A DNA stretch of 64,000 nucleotides. It comes from Promethearchaeota archaeon. GTDB taxonomy: Archaea > Asgardarchaeota > Lokiarchaeia > Sigyniarchaeales > SOKP01. Positions 1-7,172 of the stretch are shown piece after piece (position 1 is the stretch's first letter; every line of letters begins with the position of its first letter). Made by a program: the position numbers and the translations under genes. A model generated the notes under the pieces. The model was not told where the DNA came from, did not search any database, and saw nothing but the letters and a program-made list of their open reading frames with translations. Location: contig JAHLWP010000007.1 in the NCBI GenBank assembly GCA_019057865.1, forward strand, positions 62,001 through 126,000. Reading direction: 5' to 3'.

Positions 1-204
1 TTTTTCCTCGCCACGAGGAATACAAGCAAAACATCCCCTACACATTTCTAGATTGGCATCCTTCAGGAAGAGGTAATCGAATTCTAAATCCACTTTTCCC
101 TTTTTATCACTATTGGCAAAAGATTTTAGGTGATTTTCTACCTGTTGAGTAATTCTGTAACTATTTCCTTTTTTCGGGCTACCGATTATGGCAAGAACTT
201 TCAT
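1..204 (-). CDS. NADPH-dependent FMN reductase / flavodoxin-like protein (partial, C-terminus outside window)
   Basis: The reverse strand opens with ATG at 202-204 and stays open to the window edge, giving the first 68 residues. The N-terminus MKVLAIIGSPKKGNSYRI is the FMN phosphate-binding beta-strand and loop typical of the NADPH-dependent FMN reductase / iron-sulfur flavoprotein family. Near the edge a C-x2-C-x2-C stretch (MCRGCFACIPRGE) matches the cysteine motif of Isf-like flavoproteins, which carry an Fe-S cluster beside FMN. I infer a cytoplasmic redox role; partner and substrate cannot be seen. A purine-rich GGAGAG-type site lies just upstream of the ATG on the coding strand. Confidence 0.8.
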   Translation of the reverse strand, partial: MKVLAIIGSPKKGNSYRITQQVENHLKSFANSDKKGKVDLEFDYLFLKDANLEMCRGCFACIPRGEEK

Positions 205-465
205 TATCTACTCTCCTTTTTCATTTATTTTATTGTTTTAATTATACATTATATATATTTTATATAATATGAATTCATTTTGTCTTCAATAATTTGTCAA
301 TCCAACAATCAAAATATCTAACATTTATGAACATATGAGGGATAATATTCTTAAAACCTTCAGTTTGTAGTTCTTCTAATCTTATCAAAATTATATATCA
401 TAATTATTTGATTAAAAGATGACTACTTGTTTAACTATTTATATGTAAATGAAAAATATTTTTTT

Positions 466-481
466 TCAGGTCAGTACCTGA
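466..481. repeat. Perfect 6-bp dyad, operator-like, in a 372-bp gap
   Basis: TCAGGT-CAGT-ACCTGA is a perfect inverted repeat with a 4-base centre. It is the only G/C-rich element in the gap 205-576, which is otherwise AT-rich and holds no convincing gene. It lies about 260 bases upstream of the flavodoxin-like start and about 100 bases downstream of the acetyltransferase stop, so it could be a distant operator or a small RNA hairpin. Function unknown. Confidence 0.35.
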
Positions 482-576
482 CAGGAGTTCAAATGAATTT
501 TCCAGAATATTAGTTCTTTTTTATTTTTTCTCCTTTAATTTTATAAGTGTTTATTTCAAGGCAATAATGTTTTGTT

Positions 577-1077
577 TTAACTATTTCTTTTTTTCTTTAA
601 AATCTTTTCCAATTCAATTTCATCTCGTATTTCTATATCATTTAATCCTCTTAATGCAATCTCTGGTTTTAATTTTCTTGATTCTTTTATAGCATCAGTA
701 TAAATTGCTTTTATTCTAAAACCTTTCATTTGGTAGAACCGTAATGCATTTGTGTTATCATTCGTTGTAATAACCCATAAACGTTTACACCCTTTTGAAG
801 TTGCGAAATTTTCAAGTTCTTCGAATAGAGCTGTTCCAATTCCTAAATTTTCCTTTAAGCTGTTTAAAGTAATAATTTCACATTCATCCTTAGAGATACT
901 AAATGTTATTAATCCTACCTTTTCATTATCTTGTATGGCTACATATCCAGGTAACTTATCAATATGATGTACTTTTCCTCGAGTTACAACCTTGATTGAA
1001 GCCCACTCACTAATAATTAATCTTTTTAACCACTCTTTATCATTATCATCCAAGGAACGTATTTTAATATCTCCCAT
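577..1077 (-). CDS. GNAT family N-acetyltransferase
   Basis: A 166-residue protein with the GNAT fold pattern. The acetyl-CoA pyrophosphate loop is near residues 76-83 (ENLGIGTAL, a variant of Q/R-x2-G-x-G/A), followed by the helix LFEELENFATSKG. Motif B ends in the characteristic N-ALRFYQMKGF, with the conserved Asn and Tyr and the GF terminal signature. The family transfers acetyl groups from acetyl-CoA to amines, and the substrate cannot be deduced. The C-terminal 35 residues are charged (EIELEKILKKKRNS) and extend beyond the core fold. It is transcribed on the reverse strand, with the DUF2284 gene 64 bases upstream in the same direction. Confidence 0.88.
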   Translation of the reverse strand: MGDIKIRSLDDNDKEWLKRLIISEWASIKVVTRGKVHHIDKLPGYVAIQDNEKVGLITFSISKDECEIITLNSLKENLGIGTALFEELENFATSKGCKRLWVITTNDNTNALRFYQMKGFRIKAIYTDAIKESRKLKPEIALRGLNDIEIRDEIELEKILKKKRNS

Positions 1078-1141
1078 CTTCTTTCATATAATGAATTCTT
1101 AATAAAATATCATAGGTAATTATGGATAATAAATCATAATA

Positions 1142-1702
1142 TCATTTAAGGCAAATTAATCCAAATCTATATAAAAATTTTACAGGGGGCCACTCTAAAT
1201 TAAAATTCAATTTTCTAACAGATTTAGTTACATCAATCCCTACAGCTTCCATTGAATATCTTATTTTATTAGGATAACGACAAGGTTTACCACTATCATA
1301 AATACATCCTAATTCTTTGTCATTATAACATAACCGACAAAAGCCATCCCATAAAATAAGTCTATCTTCAAATTTTTCAGAATAATCTTTAATAAATCCC
1401 AAAATTTCATTCTCTAATTCATTTCGCAATAAATTTTTCATATATAGAGCATTCCTTATGCTATTTTCACTCTTTTTTGGGTGTCTAATTTGAATTTTCT
1501 TTACATATTTCTCTACATCAAATTTTACATATATAAGGAAGAATTTGCGGAACTGAGAAACTAATTCTTCTAAATAAGGAGCTTCAGGAGGACATGCCCA
1601 TGAATGAGCATAGTTAGGACATTGGAAATCAGAGTTGATACAATAAGAACGCACTTTTGGATTAAAAACTATATCTCCAAATTCTATCTCTACAAAGGGC
1701 AT
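1142..1702 (-). CDS. DUF2284 predicted metal-binding protein
   Basis: A 186-residue protein rich in spaced cysteines. An N-terminal set, C-x6-C-x8-C followed by PPEAP, is the hallmark of DUF2284 (predicted metal-binding proteins, often annotated as Fe-S). A second set near residues 122-142 (FCRLCYNDKELGC...KPC) follows, and the family's C-terminal AVGIDV segment is present. Length is normal for the family. Biochemical function is not established; I infer an Fe-S or zinc role in the cytoplasm. ATG at 1700-1702 is chosen because the family-specific cysteine set begins about 20 residues later. It may be co-transcribed with the downstream acetyltransferase. Confidence 0.82.
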   Translation of the reverse strand: MPFVEIEFGDIVFNPKVRSYCINSDFQCPNYAHSWACPPEAPYLEELVSQFRKFFLIYVKFDVEKYVKKIQIRHPKKSENSIRNALYMKNLLRNELENEILGFIKDYSEKFEDRLILWDGFCRLCYNDKELGCIYDSGKPCRYPNKIRYSMEAVGIDVTKSVRKLNFNLEWPPVKFLYRFGLICLK

Positions 1703-1892
1703 TGCATTATCTCAAATTAGTGTATGAGTAATTATTGCATATTTAAAAGGTCGCATTTTAATAAATTTGCTTGAAAAACTCCAGTAATGAAATCTATCGC
1801 GTTATTCATAATTTTTAAAAAACTTTTATGTAATTAAATCTTAATGATTAGTATTATATATCCTTGGAGAAAAAAAATAATTAATTCTTGAT

Positions 1893-2549
1893 GTGAAAAG
1901 AATGAAATTTAAAAAAGATAAAAGAAGTGAATTACTAAATGCTGCAAAAGATTTTCACACCGAAGTTTTGAAAGGTTCGGACTTGCTTTATGAATGCATT
2001 AACGATCTTATTGATGGAAAGCTAAATAAGAACAAATTAGAAGAAGTAATACAATGTGAACATATAGCGGACCAGGCAAAAGAAAATTATATTAATATCC
2101 TTTATAAGGATAAGCGAGCTCTCCCATTTTTAGTTGAAGATCGTTATAGAATGATTAAATATCTTGATATTGTCTCGGATAACTCAGAAGAGCTTGCTCG
2201 TGGTTTAAAAGTTTATCCTTATGAACTCTTTGATGATATAAAATTGGATATGAAAACAATTAACGATTTATATCAAGAAACAATTGAATCATTAGTGGAA
2301 ATGGTCAACCTAATGGAGATGGATTTTAAAACTGCTTATCAGAAAAGCTTCCATATTGAAACTCTAAAAAGAAGTGCTCGCGAGGCAAAATACAAAATAT
2401 TAGGTTTGATTTATCAAAAACCACAAGAAAAATCTCTACGAGTATATCTAACGTCAAAAATAAGCATAAAAATATTTGATATGATTGTAAGAGCTGAGGA
2501 AATTAGTGATTATCTAAGAAGTTTGATTGTAAAATATCCTAGCAAATAA
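1893..2549 (+). CDS. DUF47 / PhoU-like Pit accessory protein
   Basis: A 218-residue all-helical protein of the DUF47 family (TIGR00153 type, PhoU-like). The pattern of three-helix bundles with acidic E-x-x-A-D motifs (CEHIADQAKENY near residue 65, RAEEISDYL near 200) is typical of this metal-binding family. It is followed after 21 bases by a PiT-type phosphate permease; this pairing is widespread and DUF47 proteins are thought to regulate the permease. The open frame starts with GTG at 1893, with an in-frame ATG three codons later at 1902, and either could be used. A role in phosphate uptake control rests on family and context. Confidence 0.88.
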   Translation: MKRMKFKKDKRSELLNAAKDFHTEVLKGSDLLYECINDLIDGKLNKNKLEEVIQCEHIADQAKENYINILYKDKRALPFLVEDRYRMIKYLDIVSDNSEELARGLKVYPYELFDDIKLDMKTINDLYQETIESLVEMVNLMEMDFKTAYQKSFHIETLKRSAREAKYKILGLIYQKPQEKSLRVYLTSKISIKIFDMIVRAEEISDYLRSLIVKYPSK

Positions 2550-2570
2550 TATAATTGAAAGGGGATCCAA

Positions 2571-3527
2571 ATGGCTTTGTTAGGTATTCTAGTAGTTTTT
2601 TTAGTAATAGTAATCATAATTTCATTTGGAATAGGTGGGAATGACGAGACTTTTGCTGGAATATATGGTTCAAGAATTCTAAACATGAAACAAATTATGA
2701 TCTTGGCTACAATATTCGCAATAACAGGAGCTCTTTTACTGGGTGAAGCTGTAAGTAAAACTGTGGGTAAAGGCATTTTGGTTAATCTTGATGATGCTAT
2801 CGTCATAACAATTTTAATTTCTACTGCTATTTGGTTGATTTTATCATCTGCTTTGCGCTTACCGATTTCAACTACTCATGCAACCATCGGGGCTGTTATA
2901 GGTCTTGGCATAGCGCTTAATGCAAGTCTTAATTGGATGAAAATTATTGAGTTAAGCATTTGGTGGGTATTATCTCCGATTATTGGCTATGTTGTTTCAT
3001 TTATAGTTTTTAAGCTTATGCGTGCTTATAAAATTAAACACTTGAATGGATTTCAGAGTCTAGAAAAAACCGAAAAAAGTTTCACATATATAGTTCTAAT
3101 AATTATCTGTATCACCGCATTCTCAAGAGCAGGAAATGATTGTTCAAATGCGGTAGGTATTGTAGTTGGTATAGGAGATATACAAGTTAATCTTCTTCTT
3201 TTGATAACAGGTTTAAGTTTAGCGGGAGGATTGTTAGTTTTGGGACGAGGTGTTATTAAAAATGTCGGAAGTATAACAGAGTTATATCCAAGTACTGCTT
3301 TTGCCTCACAAATTCCTACAGCAGCAATATTGTTTCTTGGTACCGCACTAGGAATTCCTTTATCAGGATCTCATATGTTAGTGGCTTCTCTAGTTGGATT
3401 ATCTAAGGCAAGTCATACTCCTGCTAAGAAAGGATTATGGAAAATAGTATTGATATGGTTAGTAACCTTTCCAGCAGCTGCAATACTTTCTATAATTATA
3501 TATATTCCAGTGAATTCATTTTTCTAA
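2571..3527 (+). CDS. PiT family inorganic phosphate transporter
   Basis: A 318-residue integral membrane protein with about 10 hydrophobic segments. It carries the duplicated PiT signature: first GGNDETFAG near residues 24-32, with divergence from the usual GANDxxNA, then a canonical AGNDCSNAVG near 189-198. The internal STTHATIG and SGSHMLVASLVG segments are conserved in the family. PiT proteins import phosphate, usually as a metal-phosphate complex coupled to H+ or Na+. It lies 21 bases after the DUF47 gene behind a strong GAAAGGGGATCC Shine-Dalgarno region, so the two form an operon. The altered first signature (FAG in place of NA) is the only unusual feature. Confidence 0.92.
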   Translation: MALLGILVVFLVIVIIISFGIGGNDETFAGIYGSRILNMKQIMILATIFAITGALLLGEAVSKTVGKGILVNLDDAIVITILISTAIWLILSSALRLPISTTHATIGAVIGLGIALNASLNWMKIIELSIWWVLSPIIGYVVSFIVFKLMRAYKIKHLNGFQSLEKTEKSFTYIVLIIICITAFSRAGNDCSNAVGIVVGIGDIQVNLLLLITGLSLAGGLLVLGRGVIKNVGSITELYPSTAFASQIPTAAILFLGTALGIPLSGSHMLVASLVGLSKASHTPAKKGLWKIVLIWLVTFPAAAILSIIIYIPVNSFF

Positions 3528-3616
3528 TATTAATCTCTTACTTTTTATTTGATTTAAGTCCAAGTCTTTCTTTTTCTTTTTATTTAATGACTTAAATATT
3601 TACAAAAAAAAGGAAA

Positions 3617-4132
3617 TTGTTATTAAAGTTTATATTTGAAGTTATTCAATGTATATTTACAATAATGGCGTCAGATAAAATTGAAATTATAGATTTTTCT
3701 GGTGAAAAATTCTCTCTCATCTCTATACCTTGTTCAGTTAGTTTGCCATTTACTTGTTTGCTTATAATTTTAAATTTTATTTTTATGGTTGCTTTCCCCG
3801 GTTCTTCTATTACAATTGTTTTAAGCTTAGTTTTAATTCTTATAATGGTATTGTTTTTTATCAGTTGGGTAAATAATCCTGCTAAATTGAGAAAATTTTC
3901 TATTTCTGAAGATATTATTGAAATTGTATTACCTCATGTTTCTCGATTTCATAAATATTGGTCTGAATTTGACAAGATTGAAGTAAGGTTAAAATTTCTT
4001 GAAATTAAACCATATAGAGCATATGAATTATATTTTATAAGAGATAATTCTGAAGATTGCTTTATTATTAGCTTATTAGATTTCCATAAAGAAAAAATAA
4101 AAGAAATTTTGGTACTTTTAAAGGAATATTAG
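3617..4132 (+). CDS. Small membrane protein, PH-like cytosolic part, unknown function
   Basis: I do not recognise this family. The frame opens with TTG at 3617, but ATG at 3665 gives a cleaner N-terminus (MASDKIEIIDFSG). Two hydrophobic segments follow (about residues 41-60 and 65-85 of the long form), separated by a short loop. After them comes a soluble region of beta-strand character (IVLPHVSRFHKYWSEFDKIEV...) that resembles the small PH-like domains found after TM hairpins in many hypothetical membrane proteins. After the TAG at 4130-4132 the same frame stays open for 26 more codons to TAA 4211-4213, so the TAG may be a recent nonsense change. Confidence 0.6.
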   Translation: MLLKFIFEVIQCIFTIMASDKIEIIDFSGEKFSLISIPCSVSLPFTCLLIILNFIFMVAFPGSSITIVLSLVLILIMVLFFISWVNNPAKLRKFSISEDIIEIVLPHVSRFHKYWSEFDKIEVRLKFLEIKPYRAYELYFIRDNSEDCFIISLLDFHKEKIKEILVLLKEY

Positions 4133-4263
4133 CGTAGGAAGAATAAATCTTTTAGTGCAGTAAAGGAAAGAATGATTTCAGGAATTGTTGAGATTGAAGA
4201 TTTAAATATTTAAAATTCAGAGTACGAGATAGAATAAATTTATATTGCTTATAATTTTAAAAA

Positions 4264-5541
4264 CTAATCGATTTTTGCACCACATATAGGACAATTTTTT
4301 GGATTATAAAGTTGGAGTGTCGCACCACAAATTTTACATAGTTTTACTGTTCCTCTTTTCTTTGGAGGATTTAATTTTGTAATAGAAATTTGTTCTTCAA
4401 GTTCAACCGAAGGTGTTACTGATTCTTTTATCTTATTATTGTTATTAACCTTTACTTCTATCTCCCTACCAAAAAACCCTCCTACTCGCACTTTTTTCGT
4501 CATTTCTGGTCGTGGAATAGAAGGAGGTTTTAAAGTTTTTAACTCTATTTCCTCTACTTCTCCATATAGTTCTTGCTCCAATTCTTCATCTACAGGTTGC
4601 TCAATTATAGGTACTTCTCCCAATTTTTCTTCTAGTTCTTCTTCATATATCATATTGACATACTCTTCGTCTAATTTTAATAATGTTTCGCATTGAGGGC
4701 ATCTAAAAAGATGAATAAATCCAATATTTTTAGCAAGTGAATATTTTGCCGCACAACAACTATGAAATTTAGTATTACAGTTAAAACATTTATGTATCTC
4801 ATCAGAATGAGCTTCACAAATTGGACAAACTTCTTGTTCACAGATTGTACAAATTTCTTCATCATCAGGAGAGAGGGTGATTAAATCTACTGCCAATTTT
4901 TCATAAAAAATCTGATCTTCTGCTAAAATTTGATCTTCTTCATCAGTGTGAATTATTTTAAATTCTTTTTTGCTTTGAACTAATGATCCAAGAATATTGT
5001 GGAAGAGTTTTTCATTAGTGCAATAAAAGGTCCCACCATGGGTTTCACTTGAAATTACTTTCAGTTTGACATCATCATCGTAGAATTTCTTGTCTCCAAC
5101 TCGAATAATATCAATAAAAGCTGAAAATCTTTTTGCTTTAATCAACAAATCATAAAGAGCTAAATGATACTCCTCAGATAATGTACTAGGAGTATCTGAA
5201 ATAATAATAACACGATAATCTTTTCTAGCTTTTTGACTTCTTCTAAAAATGTATGCAAGAATTTCATATAATCCATTTTCTAAATAGCTATGTTCGACAT
5301 CGCGAGTATCCCACGCGTCATTTATAGTATTTAAAACTGTTTCTGTTTCCTTTAAATCATAAGCAGTAATAGGATTATCATCTTTTTGAAAAAATACTAT
5401 ACCATAAGAGCTTAAAACGTTAAATTTATTCTTTTCTTTAATAAATGCTCCTATGGCTTTTAGTAGTGGCTTTTTCTTTAGAAAATTCGTCGTTAAATCT
5501 ATGTAAAATATGAATTCCTCAGAATTTATGGTTGTTAACAT
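4264..5541 (-). CDS. vWA-like protein with C4HC3 (PHD/RING-like) zinc module and C-terminal zinc ribbon
   Basis: A 425-residue protein in three parts. Residues 1-190 look like a von Willebrand A fold: strand IDLTT (variant MIDAS near 15-18), a second strand VIIISDTPST at 111-120, and FIDIIRVGD at 142. Residues 231-284 hold cysteines spaced C-x2-C-x4-C-x2-C-x9-C-x2-C-x4-H-x-C-C-x17-C-x2-C. From the third cysteine on, this equals the C4HC3 order of PHD fingers. After an acidic linker with the motif VRVGGFFGR (351-359), a zinc ribbon (C402, C405, C417, C420) ends the protein. Its paralogue lies immediately upstream in the same direction. vWA proteins usually scaffold complexes, and PHD/RING modules bind proteins or ubiquitin factors. 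The precise role is unknown. Confidence 0.72.
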   Translation of the reverse strand: MLTTINSEEFIFYIDLTTNFLKKKPLLKAIGAFIKEKNKFNVLSSYGIVFFQKDDNPITAYDLKETETVLNTINDAWDTRDVEHSYLENGLYEILAYIFRRSQKARKDYRVIIISDTPSTLSEEYHLALYDLLIKAKRFSAFIDIIRVGDKKFYDDDVKLKVISSETHGGTFYCTNEKLFHNILGSLVQSKKEFKIIHTDEEDQILAEDQIFYEKLAVDLITLSPDDEEICTICEQEVCPICEAHSDEIHKCFNCNTKFHSCCAAKYSLAKNIGFIHLFRCPQCETLLKLDEEYVNMIYEEELEEKLGEVPIIEQPVDEELEQELYGEVEEIELKTLKPPSIPRPEMTKKVRVGGFFGREIEVKVNNNNKIKESVTPSVELEEQISITKLNPPKKRGTVKLCKICGATLQLYNPKNCPICGAKID

Positions 5542-5691
5542 TTTATCATCAAAGCAATTCTAATTTAAACGCATATTAAAAAGTTATACAAGAATAATAA
5601 TTGAAATTGTATTTATTTTTATTTATATTATTAAAATCTATATTTTTATATTTAACAAAAGTATTATTAATAAGAATTTAATAATTTCAAC

Positions 5692-7011
5692 TTATAATTT
5701 AGTTCCACAATTCGGACATTTGAATTGTTCATTCGATGTTATCTGTGTTCCACATTCCGGACAAATCCTAAAACGGGGTTCCTTTTTCTTATCATTTATT
5801 GGTTCTTTAGATTCACTGATTTCTGTTTTTAAAGCAGGTTCTAAAGAAGTTTTAATAGTTTTTTCATATACTATTTTATCTCCAACTTTCTTCACTGTAT
5901 AAACCCTTCCAAAATATCCACCGATCCGAACTTTTCTAGGTTTTTCTTCAGATACTTGGTCTTTTAATGGATACAATTTTTCCTCTTCTGTTTTTTCTAA
6001 TTCAAATGAAGGTTCTTTCATCTCTTCGATCTCAAAAATTTTCTCTGATTCGCCTATTTGTAGATAATCTTTTACAGATTTTACTTTAGGGTCGCTAATA
6101 GAAGCCTCGACAATTAAATCTTGATCAATTTGAAGTAAAATGTCGCAATTTGGACAACGAAAAATATGTGGGATACCGATATTGTTATGAATTGTATAAT
6201 TAGTAACACAACACTGATGAAAGCTAGTGTTGCATGAATCACATAATAACGGAATATCACTAAGTTCTCCACAGATTGGACAAATTTCTTCACGACAGAA
6301 ATGACATTTTAAACCTGTTGCATTAACAGATTCTTTTAGTTTCCGAGCTAATTTATTATAAAAAGTAAAATCTTCTTTACTAATTTTTATGTGATCTGGT
6401 CGATCTGCAAAAGTGCTTACTAGTTGTTTAGTTTTTACTAACTTTTTTATAACATCAGAAAACTCTTTTTTATCTTGTACATAAAAGATTCCTCCCTTAG
6501 TATCACTTGCTAATACATTTAATTTTACATCATCACTAAAAAACCTAGTTCCCTTCTCAGAGATTCTTATTATATCTATAAAAGTGGGAAAATATTTTAT
6601 TTTTGCTACTAAATTAAATAGTGCTTCTTGATATTCACTACCAAGATCACTAGGAGTATCTGTAATAATAATTACTCGGTTATATTTTGATTTTTTCCTT
6701 ACTGTTTCAGCTATATAAGAGAAAATATAAAATAAACCATTTTCAAAAAAACTTGTCTTTTTGGGTCTAAACTTCCAATTTTCTTCAATAGCATTAGTAA
6801 TTATACTAGCTTCTTTTTTATCAGTTATGAAAATAGGATTTCCTCTTTCTTGAAAAATAAGAAGAGAATAATGACCCTTTATATTTGCTTTATTCTTTTC
6901 CTCAATATAATATTTAATAGATTTTATAAGTTCTTTTTTTCTCAACATTTCCTTAGTTAAATCTAAGTAAAAATAAACATCTTCTGTCGTTATTCTCACA
7001 TCACAATCCAA
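5692..7011 (-). CDS. vWA-like protein with C4HC3 zinc module, tandem paralogue
   Basis: A 439-residue paralogue of the next gene downstream, with the same architecture. It has a vWA-like N-terminus (LDLTK near 16-20, VIIITDTPSD at 113-122, FIDIIRIS near 144) and cysteines at 236, 239, 244, 247, 257, 260, 267, 268, 286 and 289 with H265. This is exactly the neighbour's spacing, offset by five residues. A linker motif VRIGGYFGR (361-369) and a C-terminal zinc ribbon (C417, C420, C432, C435) complete it. The two genes are about 150 bases apart and read in the same direction, so this is a tandem duplication, old enough that linkers have diverged. Conservation of the zinc spacing and the GG-aromatic-FGR motif suggests both features are functional. 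No signal peptide or membrane segment is seen. Confidence 0.72.
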   Translation of the reverse strand: MDCDVRITTEDVYFYLDLTKEMLRKKELIKSIKYYIEEKNKANIKGHYSLLIFQERGNPIFITDKKEASIITNAIEENWKFRPKKTSFFENGLFYIFSYIAETVRKKSKYNRVIIITDTPSDLGSEYQEALFNLVAKIKYFPTFIDIIRISEKGTRFFSDDVKLNVLASDTKGGIFYVQDKKEFSDVIKKLVKTKQLVSTFADRPDHIKISKEDFTFYNKLARKLKESVNATGLKCHFCREEICPICGELSDIPLLCDSCNTSFHQCCVTNYTIHNNIGIPHIFRCPNCDILLQIDQDLIVEASISDPKVKSVKDYLQIGESEKIFEIEEMKEPSFELEKTEEEKLYPLKDQVSEEKPRKVRIGGYFGRVYTVKKVGDKIVYEKTIKTSLEPALKTEISESKEPINDKKKEPRFRICPECGTQITSNEQFKCPNCGTKL

Positions 7012-7172
7012 ACTTCAGTTAAACTTCACTTAATAATTAATAATCATAAAGATAAAACTTCTTTAAAAACTTTTTATAAAAGATAAATAATTAAAAAAAT
7101 AGTTATTAATAAAAAATCATATGGTTTATAAATTTATTAGTAGATCCCAAAAAAAATGTGTGATATTTCAAT

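Noticed and set aside
482..514. AGGAG followed by ATG and a six-codon frame after the palindrome at 466
   Set aside because: Too short to support as a gene or leader peptide, and no gene follows in that direction within regulatory distance.
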